Below, piece after piece: positions 38,450-64,000 of a stretch of 64,000 nt of DNA (position 1 is the stretch's first letter; every line of letters starts with the position of its first letter). The position numbers and the translations under genes were made by a program. The notes under the pieces were generated by a model. That model made no database searches. It saw only the letters and a list, made by a program, of their open reading frames with translations, and was not told where the DNA came from. The stretch is from Nectonema munidae (lineage: Eukaryota; Nematomorpha; Nectonematoida; Nectonematidae): positions 248,001 through 312,000 of the forward strand of contig JAUIRK010000971.1 of assembly GCA_030549495.1 (NCBI GenBank), in the 5' to 3' direction.

Positions 38450-39785
38450 GCATATTAGATTACAAAATGTACAGCGCTAATTCGTGTGTTTTGCGATCGA
38501 TTTTATGAAGATACTCACGAAGTAACGGTGATTTATTATCTCTAAGTTGTGCAAGTGTGTGTCAAGTTTTAATTGGTAGATTTTGTTCTGTTGGATCAAT
38601 TTTTGGAGGACAAATATTTATTATTTTATTTGGTTTAAGTGTAGAGAGATGGCTCATTACTGCTTGTGTATGAATTACTTTATTAATGTTTGTTTGTTTT
38701 TGGCTATCTTCTCTGTGTGTTTCTTAAGTTTTATCTTCTCTGCGTCTCTTAAGTTTGATGCGTGTAAGTTTATGTGTTCTTTAGAGATAGTATAGAAGTT
38801 TCTGTGTGAGGATGTTGTGTATTGGTATCTAAAGTGTTGGCTGTTGCTAGAGGCAGTGCTCTGTTTGTAATTTTGTCATGTTAGAACAAGATATTACTGG
38901 ACCCCATATTGTAGATCCGTATTCTAATATTCATTTTGTTTTAGTTTTAAATGTATTGGTGAGAACTTCTTTGTGTTTGCCCCATTTTGTTTCGGTTAAG
39001 GCTTGAATAATGTTAATCGATTTATTTGCTTTTTCTTGTGTGTGTTTGTTGTATGTAAGCTTAGGGTTAAAAGTGATGCCAAGAATCTTTGAGTTTTTAT
39101 TTGTGTATTAGATCTTTATCTGTTGTAAGGTTTATTTTTATGTTATGCTCAACGCTTGCTTGTGTAAATAGAGTTGATTGTGATTTGGTAGTGATGATTA
39201 ATAAACTATTCTCCTTGAACAACTTGTGTATTATGCTTAAGTAATTTTGCATGTTTACTTCAGCTATTTTAATGTTTGGGTTTGTTGATATTATGGTGAT
39301 GTCGTTAGCATATGTTATTAAATTGACTTGTCGATTAAGTGGTTTTGGTATGTCGGACATGTAAATATTGAATAATATGGGAGAGTGTGCTACCTTGTGG
39401 TACACATCAATGGGGGTGTCTTATCTGAGACCTTTGCTTATTATGATATTCGGTGTAGGTGTATCTTCCCCGTATGTAGTTTGCTAAAAACTTAATGTAT
39501 TGGGGGTTGATAGTGGTATTATATTTATAAGTTTTGTGAATAAGAGAGTTAATGTTAATTGTGTCAAAATCTGATGTTAAGTCTAGTGTTGTGGTAATTG
39601 GACAATTAAAAGGTTTTTTGTTACTAAAACCGGTAGCAATAATGTAATGTAGTGTCTGGGGTGCTGTAGTAGTGGAATGACATTTTTTAAAACCGTGTGG
39701 TTGTTTAGTGTGATGGAGTGGATGGTTCAATCGATCAGTGATAGAGGCAACAATAATGCTGTCGCTACACTTCATCAAGAGAAGA
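38450..39785 (-). mobile_element. Non-LTR retrotransposon (LINE), 5'-truncated copy
   Basis: The - strand encodes reverse transcriptase pieces in order: KQPHGFKKCHSTTTAPQTLH, TTTLDLTSDFDTININSLIH (motif A), then VPQGSTLS in another frame, SPILFNIYMSDIPKPLNRQV, NLITYANDITIIS (motif C), and NSKILGITFNPKLTYNKHTQ. A C-terminal LAQLRDNKSPLLREYLHKI segment follows near 38480-38520. The catalytic YADD is YAND here, losing one metal-binding Asp, and the frame shifts at least twice, so it is inactive. Clade is likely within the Jockey-like group, uncertain. The 3' segment matches the copy at 45960-46602. Confidence 0.88.
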
Positions 39786-39789
39786 TATA

Positions 39790-39960
39790 TCTACATCCGC
39801 TTCCTCATAATACATAGTCTTGAGGAGCTGATCGAATCCCTCATTTTGCGGGTTGAGAATTCGAATCAACTTACGAAGAGCAAGCGTATCTTTTAGTTCG
39901 TCTTACTAGGGATGACGCTTTGACGAAACCTTTTCAACAACCTGCTCAGTAAATAAAGGC
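39790..39960 (-). pseudogene. Unidentified coding relic, upstream part
   Basis: The - strand translation includes DELKDTLALRKLIRILNPQN and FDQLLKTMYYEEADVDIS, with coding-like composition. It adjoins the LINE insertion on one side and a hAT insertion on the other. The family is not recognised; it probably belongs to the same old element as 38160-38440. Confidence 0.4.
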
Positions 39961-40006
39961 CTATGCCAATATTAAAAACCAATATTGCACTAGAGTCCAG
40001 TGGTTC

Positions 40007-40854
40007 TTAACCTGGGGGTAGTGACCCCTTTGGGGGTCGTTTGAAGTTTTTACAGGGGTCATAAAAAACTTTTGGTATCAAAAAATGTATCCTCATGAAC
40101 GTCTTTCCATCAGTTGCAAAACTATTTCTATTTAATGTATTCATTAATCCTGATTGTATGATGCTCAATTAATAATTTTGCCCTTAAATTCAAACATCAT
40201 TTTAAATCTCACACATGTTGCTTGCAATCAAGCAATTGAAAACTATTTTCCGAAGTTAAATAGCCGTTCTAATGACATTTGGATCACCAGACCTTTTTCA
40301 TTGAGTGAAAGTAGCACTGTTGACTCTGATGCTGCTGCCAAAGTGGAGTTTTTTCAAATAAGAGAGACAGTCAATTAAAACTCGATTTTTCCGAGCAAGC
40401 ATTTCCATCATTCTGGGCCAAATTAAAAACCGTTTATCCTATTCTTTCCAAACGTACTATGATTTTTTTGATACAGTCACCTTCAACTTATCGTTGCGAG
40501 ACTGGATTTTGTTCAATGATGTCTTTAAAAACAAGTGCACGTAATAAGCTTGCAATTGATTCAGACACGAGATGCTGTCTGTCGAGCATTACACCATGTT
40601 TTGAAAAACTTTTGTCTGACAAAGAATACCAGCCTTCGAATTAAATTATACTGAATTTGTTAGATTATATTAATTTAAATAAAATTTTTCAATTAAACTT
40701 TCTTTTAACAAGTGTTTGTATTATAAAATATAACATGTAAATTTTTTTGTTTTTAACTTTAAACGGCTGAATCAAAAAGAATTTTATAGGGGTCATAAAA
40801 ATTTTTTTCATAATATTTAGGGGTAAACAGATCCTAAAGGTTAAGAACCACTGC
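40007..40854 (+). mobile_element. Internally deleted hAT transposon (ZBED5-like)
   Basis: The ends CAGTGGTTCTTAACC and GGTTAAGAACCACTG are perfect inverted repeats, with CACTAGA close by on both sides (three extra bases on the left). The + strand keeps C-terminal pieces of a transposase: FPKLNSRSNDIWITRPFS near 40250, and STYRCETGFCSMMSLKTSAR with LAIDSDTRCCLSSITPCFEKL at 40480-40625, which match the C-terminus of ZBED5/SCAND3-type hAT proteins. The core domain is absent and the surviving pieces are in different frames. It is inserted in the older relic described at 38160 and 39790. Confidence 0.88.
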
Positions 40855-40928
40855 ACTAGACGGTCGCAAAAAAACAAAAAATGGTATATACATTGATATG
40901 CTTAAAAATAGCGGATGGGCATTTGCAC

Positions 40929-41098
40929 AGTCTATATCAGCTACTGCCATAGACACGTGGGGTGTAAACAAAATGTAAGAGCAAAACATAGATACAAAAT
41001 GACTTTATAGCATACAGTAAAATTAATATAGATCAATAATTTTGCAAAATCCTGAAAGTTTTAATATGATATTGCTAGCCTATTTTTTCTGCAAATTT
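40929..41098 (-). repeat. 170-bp direct repeat, right copy
   Basis: Partner of 38010-38183. On the - strand it too starts with a KFAEKIG-stop reading, so both copies carry the same coding end, followed by the same 150 bp. Confidence 0.85.
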
Positions 41099-42209
41099 GC
41101 TATGCGAACCGCAAAACTAGAGGCACTGTTTTTGATGAATGATGTATAATTGAATGTACTTGTTGCTTCTAGAAACCGTTTTTACATTAATCAATCAACG
41201 GTATAAACAAAACGAAAAAACTTTTAGATTGTAATTTCATATTTTTATGTTTCATTTTGATGTTTCTGACTTAAAAATATCTCCCTTGAAATGATATGTC
41301 CCAGTTATAACGCAATTAATCAAATCATTATCAGAATTTTTTGAAACATTTTTAAAATGAATAAAAAATACGAATATTTCAAATTATAAATAAAAATTTT
41401 CAAGTGAAAAGATAAAAAATTCCACTTAAAACTTAAATTATTTAATGAAACTTAAAAACATTTTACTTAACCTTGAAATGCTATAAAAGAGTAAACAAAA
41501 ATGGTTAAGAAAAACATTACAATTTAAATTAAGTTTTTTAAAATTTTATGCTAATTTTGTGTTTACAAACTTTGCGACAAGTTTTTTTTTATAGGTAATT
41601 TAAGTTAAAAATGATGAACTTAAAGTAAAAATGCTATATATAACATATGCGTTACTTCTAAAGCTTAGGCTTCCCAAAAAATGAACTCAAAGAGACAGAT
41701 TTGAATAAATACAAGTGTACATTTTAGTTTGTGTAGGAAAAAACATATATTTAAATGATAAATAAATAAATAGATTTATTTTTTCAAAAGTGATAAACAC
41801 CGTGCAAATCATATGAGCAGTTGTCAGTGTCGGTAGAAAAGTTACAGTCAACCGAACTCAGAGATGTGTGTGTGCACAGCTCTGCCCAGATTGAAGGGTG
41901 CAGCGATGCAAGGCCTTTTTCGAAGAATTAGCAATCACAGGGCTTGCAATTTTCAAAAGCGTGTCACTATTTCAAATCATTTATTCCTTTACTCCTTGAT
42001 ATAAATTCATGGGAAATTTCTGTTGAGAGAGTGTCTAAGTTTTCCTGAAAAGAGAAGATAAAATATAGAAAGTTGAACATGAAATGAATATTCTTCTTTT
42101 TAAGATAGGGGACAAAGTGTATAAAAATAGAAAAAAAAAGTTTTTACATTGCTTCTTCTTATTCTTTGTTTAATAACAAAAAATGCAATACATTAATTGG
42201 TATTATATA
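41099..42209. other. AT-rich stretch without genes
   Basis: Nothing recognised except short AT-rich repeats. Confidence 0.5.
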
Positions 42210-42389
42210 CCATTTTTAGTTCTAAACGGTCTTTTTTAAATTCTAAAGTGTCTTTTTTAAATTCTAAAGTGTCTTTTTTGATTTTACTTTTCTGAATAAG
42301 CTTTAAAGTCTTGTTTCTAATAAATGCGCGTAATATTATGTGCGATTGCCAGGTTCTGTAGACGTGTTGAAAGATGCACTGATAATTTT

Positions 42390-42740
42390 CTATTTGATCA
42401 TTTCATCTAGCATGAAAGTGTTGTGTCTAAAATAAAAGTTTTTAAAACATGTTTTATAAATATTGAAGCAAACCTTACTTAATTTCTGTTTTGCAAAATT
42501 TTTGATTTTTGAGAATACCAGCTCAATTGGATTCAGCATGTAACTATAAGGAGGCAAAAACTTCAAAATTTGTCCATCTGAAGTTATTATGTTTTCGATA
42601 GTTTGCGTTTTGTGGATCTTTGCGTTATCCATAATAATTAGCCAGCAGTTTTTTAGGTTACTTATTTTAGATAACAGTTTGATCAAAAATTCTTCAATTT
42701 TTTCCATTTTTAGGAAAAAATGTAACATTGATAGCAGCAA
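42390..42740 (-). CDS. DDE_3 transposase fragment, left arm
   Basis: Encodes FLIKLLSKISNLKNCWLIIM, then DNAKIHKTQTIENI, LKFLPPYSYMLNPIELVFSK and IKNFAKQKLSK. The Asp of MDNAKIH and the Glu of NPIEL are the second and third catalytic acids. The part with the first Asp and the DNA-binding domain is missing. Nearly identical to the right-arm copy on the other strand; here NPIEL is intact, while the right copy reads NQIEL. Confidence 0.85.
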   Translation of the reverse strand: MLLSMLHFFLKMEKIEEFLIKLLSKISNLKNCWLIIMDNAKIHKTQTIENIITSDGQILKFLPPYSYMLNPIELVFSKIKNFAKQKLSKVCFNIYKTCFKNFYFRHNTFMLDEMIK

Positions 42741-43171
42741 TGAGCGAAAGCAGAGTAGTTCATTACAAAATTATCAATGATGGCACCTGTAATTCAAAAA
42801 AGTTTGCAGAATTTTTGATCAAACTGTTATCTAAAATAAGTAACCTAAAAAACTGCTGGCTAATTATTATGGATAACGCAAAGATCCACAAAACGCAAAC
42901 TATCGAAAACATAATAACTTCAGATGGACAAATTTTGAAGTTTTTGCCTCCTTATAGTTACATGCTGAATCAAATTGAGCTTACATTCTCAAAAATCAAA
43001 AATTTTGCAAAACAGAAATTAAGTAAGGTTTCCTTCAATATTTATAAAACATGTTTTAAAAACTTTTATTTTAGACACAACACTTTCTTTCATGCTAGAA
43101 GTGATCAAAAAAGCTGTTTCCTCAATAAACAGCGAGGAATGCAAAAGATACATTGTACATGCTCTACGTAA
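42728..43171 (+). CDS. DDE_3 transposase fragment, right arm
   Basis: 147 codons from MIAAMSESRVVHYKI through CNSKKFAEFLIKLLSK and IIMDNAKIHKTQTIE to YMLNQIELTFSKIKNF. It carries about 35 more N-terminal residues of the family core than the left arm. Both are partial copies of one transposase, unlikely to be active without the N-terminal half. Confidence 0.85.
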   Translation: MIAAMSESRVVHYKIINDGTCNSKKFAEFLIKLLSKISNLKNCWLIIMDNAKIHKTQTIENIITSDGQILKFLPPYSYMLNQIELTFSKIKNFAKQKLSKVSFNIYKTCFKNFYFRHNTFFHARSDQKSCFLNKQRGMQKIHCTCST

Positions 43172-44059
43172 CATACAAAAAGAGCAAATGGGAGTTTCTA
43201 TTTCTTCATAAAATGTGATATATTGTTTTTGCTTTAAATTACTTGAATGATAATAAAGAAGTTTGTGTGAACACTTTTTTTCATTATATAATGGATATTA
43301 AAATGGATGTAAAACGTTTTTCGAAACTAAGTTTTAAAATTCACTTTTTTGCTTAGTTGAAACTTTCGATACAAACTAAAAATTTTTTAATTCTATGTTA
43401 CTATAATATAAAAAGAATCTATGCAGAAGGCAAACTTGAAGAGTTAAAAACTTGTCTATAAATGAACTTCTAGTTGCATCGAATTAAAAAAGACTTGAAA
43501 TAGAGGCGGAGAATTAGAAAATTATCAGTGTATCTTTCAACACGTCTACAGAACCTGACAATCGCACATAATATTACGCGCATTTATTAAGAAACACGAC
43601 TTCAAAGCTTATTCAGAAAAGTAAAATCAAAAAAGACACTTTAGAATTTAAAAAAGACCATTTAGAACTAAAAATGCTATATATAGTTTTACTTTTATTT
43701 TAATACTTGTCAATTGATATCGAAATAAATTTTGGCAAAAAAGGGAATGTAGGAAAAGTCGTAAAATGTGAAATTACTTGTCATTTACTTACCTATTTCA
43801 AGTCTTAGTAATCTAGGTGGAAATATTAGAAAAAAAATTGAGTCTAATTTTCCTTGTCAAAGATTGGTGCAAAAAAGTTACTTATGTATTAATTTCTCAA
43901 AACGAAGCCAATGTTTTTTTCTAACAGAGAATACAAACTTTGTAATATCAACTTGGATATACTTGGCATTGATATAGTATATAGGTTTAATTTTACATAT
44001 CAGTGGAGTAATCATTTATCACATGTCTCTAAAAATTGAATGCTACAATTGGAATAATG

Positions 44060-44460
44060 AAAAGATATAAAAATTACTTTGATGTGTTAATTTGGTACAA
44101 GTCTTTGATACTACCTCATTTCAATTATAGTGTGGTAAATTGGACCATTTTAATTTAAGTTGTTTAGAAGGTTTTGCAAAAAAATGTTATGAGATTATTT
44201 GGAATCTAGGGTAGGTATAGAAAACACAACAATATGCTTTATTAATAGTAAATTTATTAAGGATTAAAAATATAATATGAAATGTTTCTTGAAATATTTG
44301 CTCAGTGGTAAACGTTTATTCACGAATCAAAACAGTATTCCCACAGATCGTGGCGAAATTTCATAGTTCCTCACTATAGAATCAAAAGTTCTAAAAAGTT
44401 TCTAAAATATAGAGGGCTATCCTTCTGAAATAATTTTTGGAAGAAATAAAATATTATGAA
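44060..44460 (+). pseudogene. Worn LINE reverse transcriptase C-terminus
   Basis: Pieces reading ILPHFNYSVVNW near 44110 and VPHYRIKSSKKFLKYRG near 44370-44415 match the typical end of CR1/Jockey/RTE-type polymerases (PHFNYC..W ... SF.YRG...WN). Several frame changes separate them. It is old and fragmentary. Confidence 0.55.
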
Positions 44461-44628
44461 AACTCGTTCTACACATTTTTATTCCTTCTAAAAGACTGTT
44501 TTATCAGAACACATCGATTGAATTGTAAGAGAGTAACTTGTTTTATATGTTGTAATTGATACATATTATACATATCTTTTTAGACATGTTTGCAGAATAA
44601 AATCTCTTATATAAAAATTGTATTTTAA

Positions 44629-44759
44629 CCCATTTAAGACCAAGCAAAGCAGACGATATCTAAAAAAAACGCAGACGATTTATATTCAAAGTCATTGAAA
44701 AAAGCAGACGAAGATGAAATTACTTATGTTCCAAAATAGGAACATTGGTCGTAAATGGA
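44629..44759 (-). repeat. piggyBac-type MITE, family A, copy 3
   Basis: The left flank is TTAA and the left end CCCATTTAAGACCAAG; the right end GGTCGTAAATGGA and following CTAA have a few changes. The core is almost identical to the 19462 copy. Confidence 0.88.
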
Positions 44760-44891
44760 CTAATTAATAGAATTTTTAATTCTGTTTAAATCTCCGTCTT
44801 CTTCTACTAATTATAATCACATTTATGAAATGAATCCTTACAATCTTTGTAATGAAATAAATAGGAAAAGGTTACGCTTCACATGTGATTA

Positions 44892-61674
<16,783 letters not shown>

Positions 61675-64000
61675 CTGCATTGAATGAGCGACTGATTGCT
61701 TAACTTTCTTAAAATAAAAAAATATTTTCAATAATACTCTTTCAAAGGAAGCATTTCAGTGTCTATCAGTATGGCACTTAAGCATAGTACTGCGTGTGAG
61801 GACATTCATTAGACCAATCCGCATATTCTAATCTTTTTCTAGTTTTTTTAATTCGAAAAATGTTTAATTTGTCTTCTACGCCGAATTAAATGAATAGAAT
61901 ATATATATGTTAACTATTTTAAATTAAAAATACTACTATTTGCAAAGAAAGTTAGGTAATGCAATTTAAAAGATCAAGAGTCATACTTTACACAATACCT
62001 ACATTTAATTTTGAACTTTCGAGTTTACGCCAAGATTTAAAGCGGTAATTCAGCAAATAGAATTTCTGGAGACTTTGGAATCAAAATGGAAGATAGTAAG
62101 CTATGCTTTTGGATTGATCCATTCTCAATTGAGAATATCGTAGGCTCAGAAGAAGATGCATATACTTGATTAAAGGAAAAATTCACTTAGCTGTGATTTT
62201 GAAAAATAATGTCTTCGATACTCCCAGCACTCTTAATATTGTCCATCCATTAGCAATCATAATTTTCTGTATCATTTCAATATGAAACCAAACAATGAAC
62301 TTTTTGCCTTAGTCCCTAGTGAGTAAGGTGATAAAACATTATTCAGAAAGACATCGGTTCGCCGAGATTCAACATCAGTAAAGCTTTTTCAAACCAAAGT
62401 TGCTTGGAACGAACTACTTTATTTTAGTATTTACAAAATACAGTCACGCCTCGTTTATTCATACACTTTCGTACCCAGTCTATATTTACGAGATGAATCG
62501 TAAGAGATAAGTGAACAAATGGTTTTTAACAAGCGAAAAATGCGCTTGGATCCCTGTTTAACATAACTTACGTGCTTGTTGTGGATGTGCATGTGTGTTG
62601 TTGTTACTACTGGTGAATGAGTGATTATTATCAATGCACGCACATGTTATACATTCACCCAAAATAGTTTGTAAAAAGTCATGTTCTTTTCGAGTAAACT
62701 GGAGTTCGACTTTGTTATGAAAAATAAATAAGGTTGATATTTCAGCATCGACATGCATTTATGTAGTGCTATTATTCTTAGGAGCTAGTCACAAGATGAC
62801 TCTTAGCTAGCTAATAAATACATTTTGTAACTCAGATTGATAATGGATTTGACCAACGGATTTAGTATAGAGACAGTCATCTTGCCTCGGGGAAATATGT
62901 TTGGTTGAGCTGCGGTCTAATGAATCAAAAATAATAGAATTAGTGTAAAGTGTGCGTAGACGGAAACATAGATTACAGGATTATCGAAACATTTTAACAC
63001 ATGTGAAATTGTTGCTAATCACGTACGTGCGAAAAAAACATTTTTTTCTTTTTTTTTTTTAGAATAATTTTACTTTAAAATCTATGAAAATATCAAAACT
63101 TAGAAATTGATCTTTTTCATATTGCATGAGGCAGGCCAAGAAATGAGGAACACCACATTGCAGCTCCAATATCTCCATATCCTTATCCTTACAATTATTG
63201 GGAATGAAAAAGGAAAGATATATATTTTTAAGTATAAAACGTCATTTTATTAAAATTGGGCAATTTGGAAACCGCAAAATGACACGAATTCCCATATTTG
63301 TGTAACTGATGAAAAATTTTGATTTATGCACAGTGCACACGTTTTAGTTTTCATTGCCGCTACTTTTAATAGTGAAATACAGGGAAATGTATCAAAATTA
63401 ACAAAATTTTAGTAAACTTTGGAAATTTAATAGATCAGAGATATAAGATTAAAAATCAAATAATACCAGGCAATTGACATATAAAAAAATTCAAATTTTT
63501 ACTGAAATATATTTGTCTTTAATTGAAAAAAAACTTGTGCATTGAATCTAAATAATTAATTTAAACACTATAACATGTAAAAAATTATTGTTCTATTTTT
63601 AAGTCGTTTGAAATGTGATCTTATGTAAAATTAATTTATTTTGCCTTTTTATCATGTTTATTTTAAATAATTAGACTTTACTAAGATATAAAAAATAAAA
63701 CGTGGTATGAAAAAATATCCAAATGATGTAAAATTAGTCATGCCGCACTTTTAGTGTTAATAAAAGTTGACTTTATTGAATTTTGTTCGTTCTGAACGAT
63801 TTGAGGTAATATATTTTATAAAATAATTGATTATTATTATTGATAACTACTCATATATTATATTTCATAGGGCGTTAAATTTAGGAAATATCTGAGCACA
63901 CCTGTTATTTCGCCTGTGCAACAAAATTAGTTCGGAACAGACAATCCCAACTAGTTTAACAACGATGACAACTCAGCAAATAGTTTTTGGAGATACTTAA
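61675..64000. other. Right edge without a supported exon
   Basis: Presumably an intron of CCDC186. A 40-codon open stretch on the - strand near 62040-62160 lacks convincing splice sites. A pogo-like end (CAGTCACGCCTCGTTTATTC) occurs at about 62442 without a partner. Confidence 0.5.

Larger units (their letters stand above)
42210..43677. mobile_element. Fold-back Tc1/IS630-type transposon with mirrored transposase halves
   Basis: The ends CATTTTTAGTTCTAAA and TTTAGAACTAAAAATG are inverted, with TA on both flanks. The inverted similarity continues through almost the whole element: the left arm (about 42210-42705, - strand) and right arm (about 42799-43677, + strand) both encode the same DDE_3 piece and share the outer 180 bp. 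The left arm lacks about 400 bp present on the right (43110-43510). About 90 bp at the centre are unpaired. TA flanks and the DDE motifs place it with Tc1/mariner/IS630. Confidence 0.85.

Overview
The window is AT-rich eukaryotic DNA with introns, decayed transposons, SINEs, MITEs and simple repeats. No bacterial features are present. The two recognisable host genes (a MXD-type Myc-network factor and CCDC186) and the mix of CGGBP1-like hAT, pogo/Tigger, piggyBac, Tc1/mariner and non-LTR elements suggest an invertebrate, probably an arthropod (perhaps a crustacean). That assignment is an inference.

Layout. Bases 1-139 hold the last 45 codons of an unidentified + strand gene. From 0.1 to 23 kb the sequence is mostly mobile DNA: two related hAT elements with clear ends (985-3195 and 7750-10044), a third hAT-like transposase relic (13965-16370), SINE, MITE and pogo-type terminal-repeat copies. 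From 23.3 to 29.7 kb, three + strand exons form the end of a MXD/Mad-like bHLH-zipper gene; a cut-down piggyBac-type element lies in its first intron. From 30 to 44 kb is a transposon-rich stretch between the two convergent genes: hAT fragments, a Tigger-like transposase, an internally deleted hAT with perfect 8-bp duplications, an approximately 140-bp degenerate satellite, a nest of a LINE and a hAT inside an older unidentified element, and a fold-back Tc1/IS630-type element. From 44.9 to 61.7 kb, seven - strand exons with consistent reading phase encode the C-terminal part of the golgin-like coiled-coil protein CCDC186 (nematode CCCP-1). Its introns contain LINE and mariner relics, SINEs, MITEs, tandem duplications and hairpins. 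The right edge (61.7-64 kb) shows no supported exon.

The most striking structural theme is TTAA-flanked short elements beginning CCC and ending GGG. Two small families plus a larger piece coding a Cys-rich tail point to piggyBac-type activity. I did not find a clearly new multi-gene system. The strongest results are the two exon-by-exon host gene models, the fold-back element with mirrored transposase halves, the satellite, and the nested 38-41 kb region with an unrecognised coding relic.
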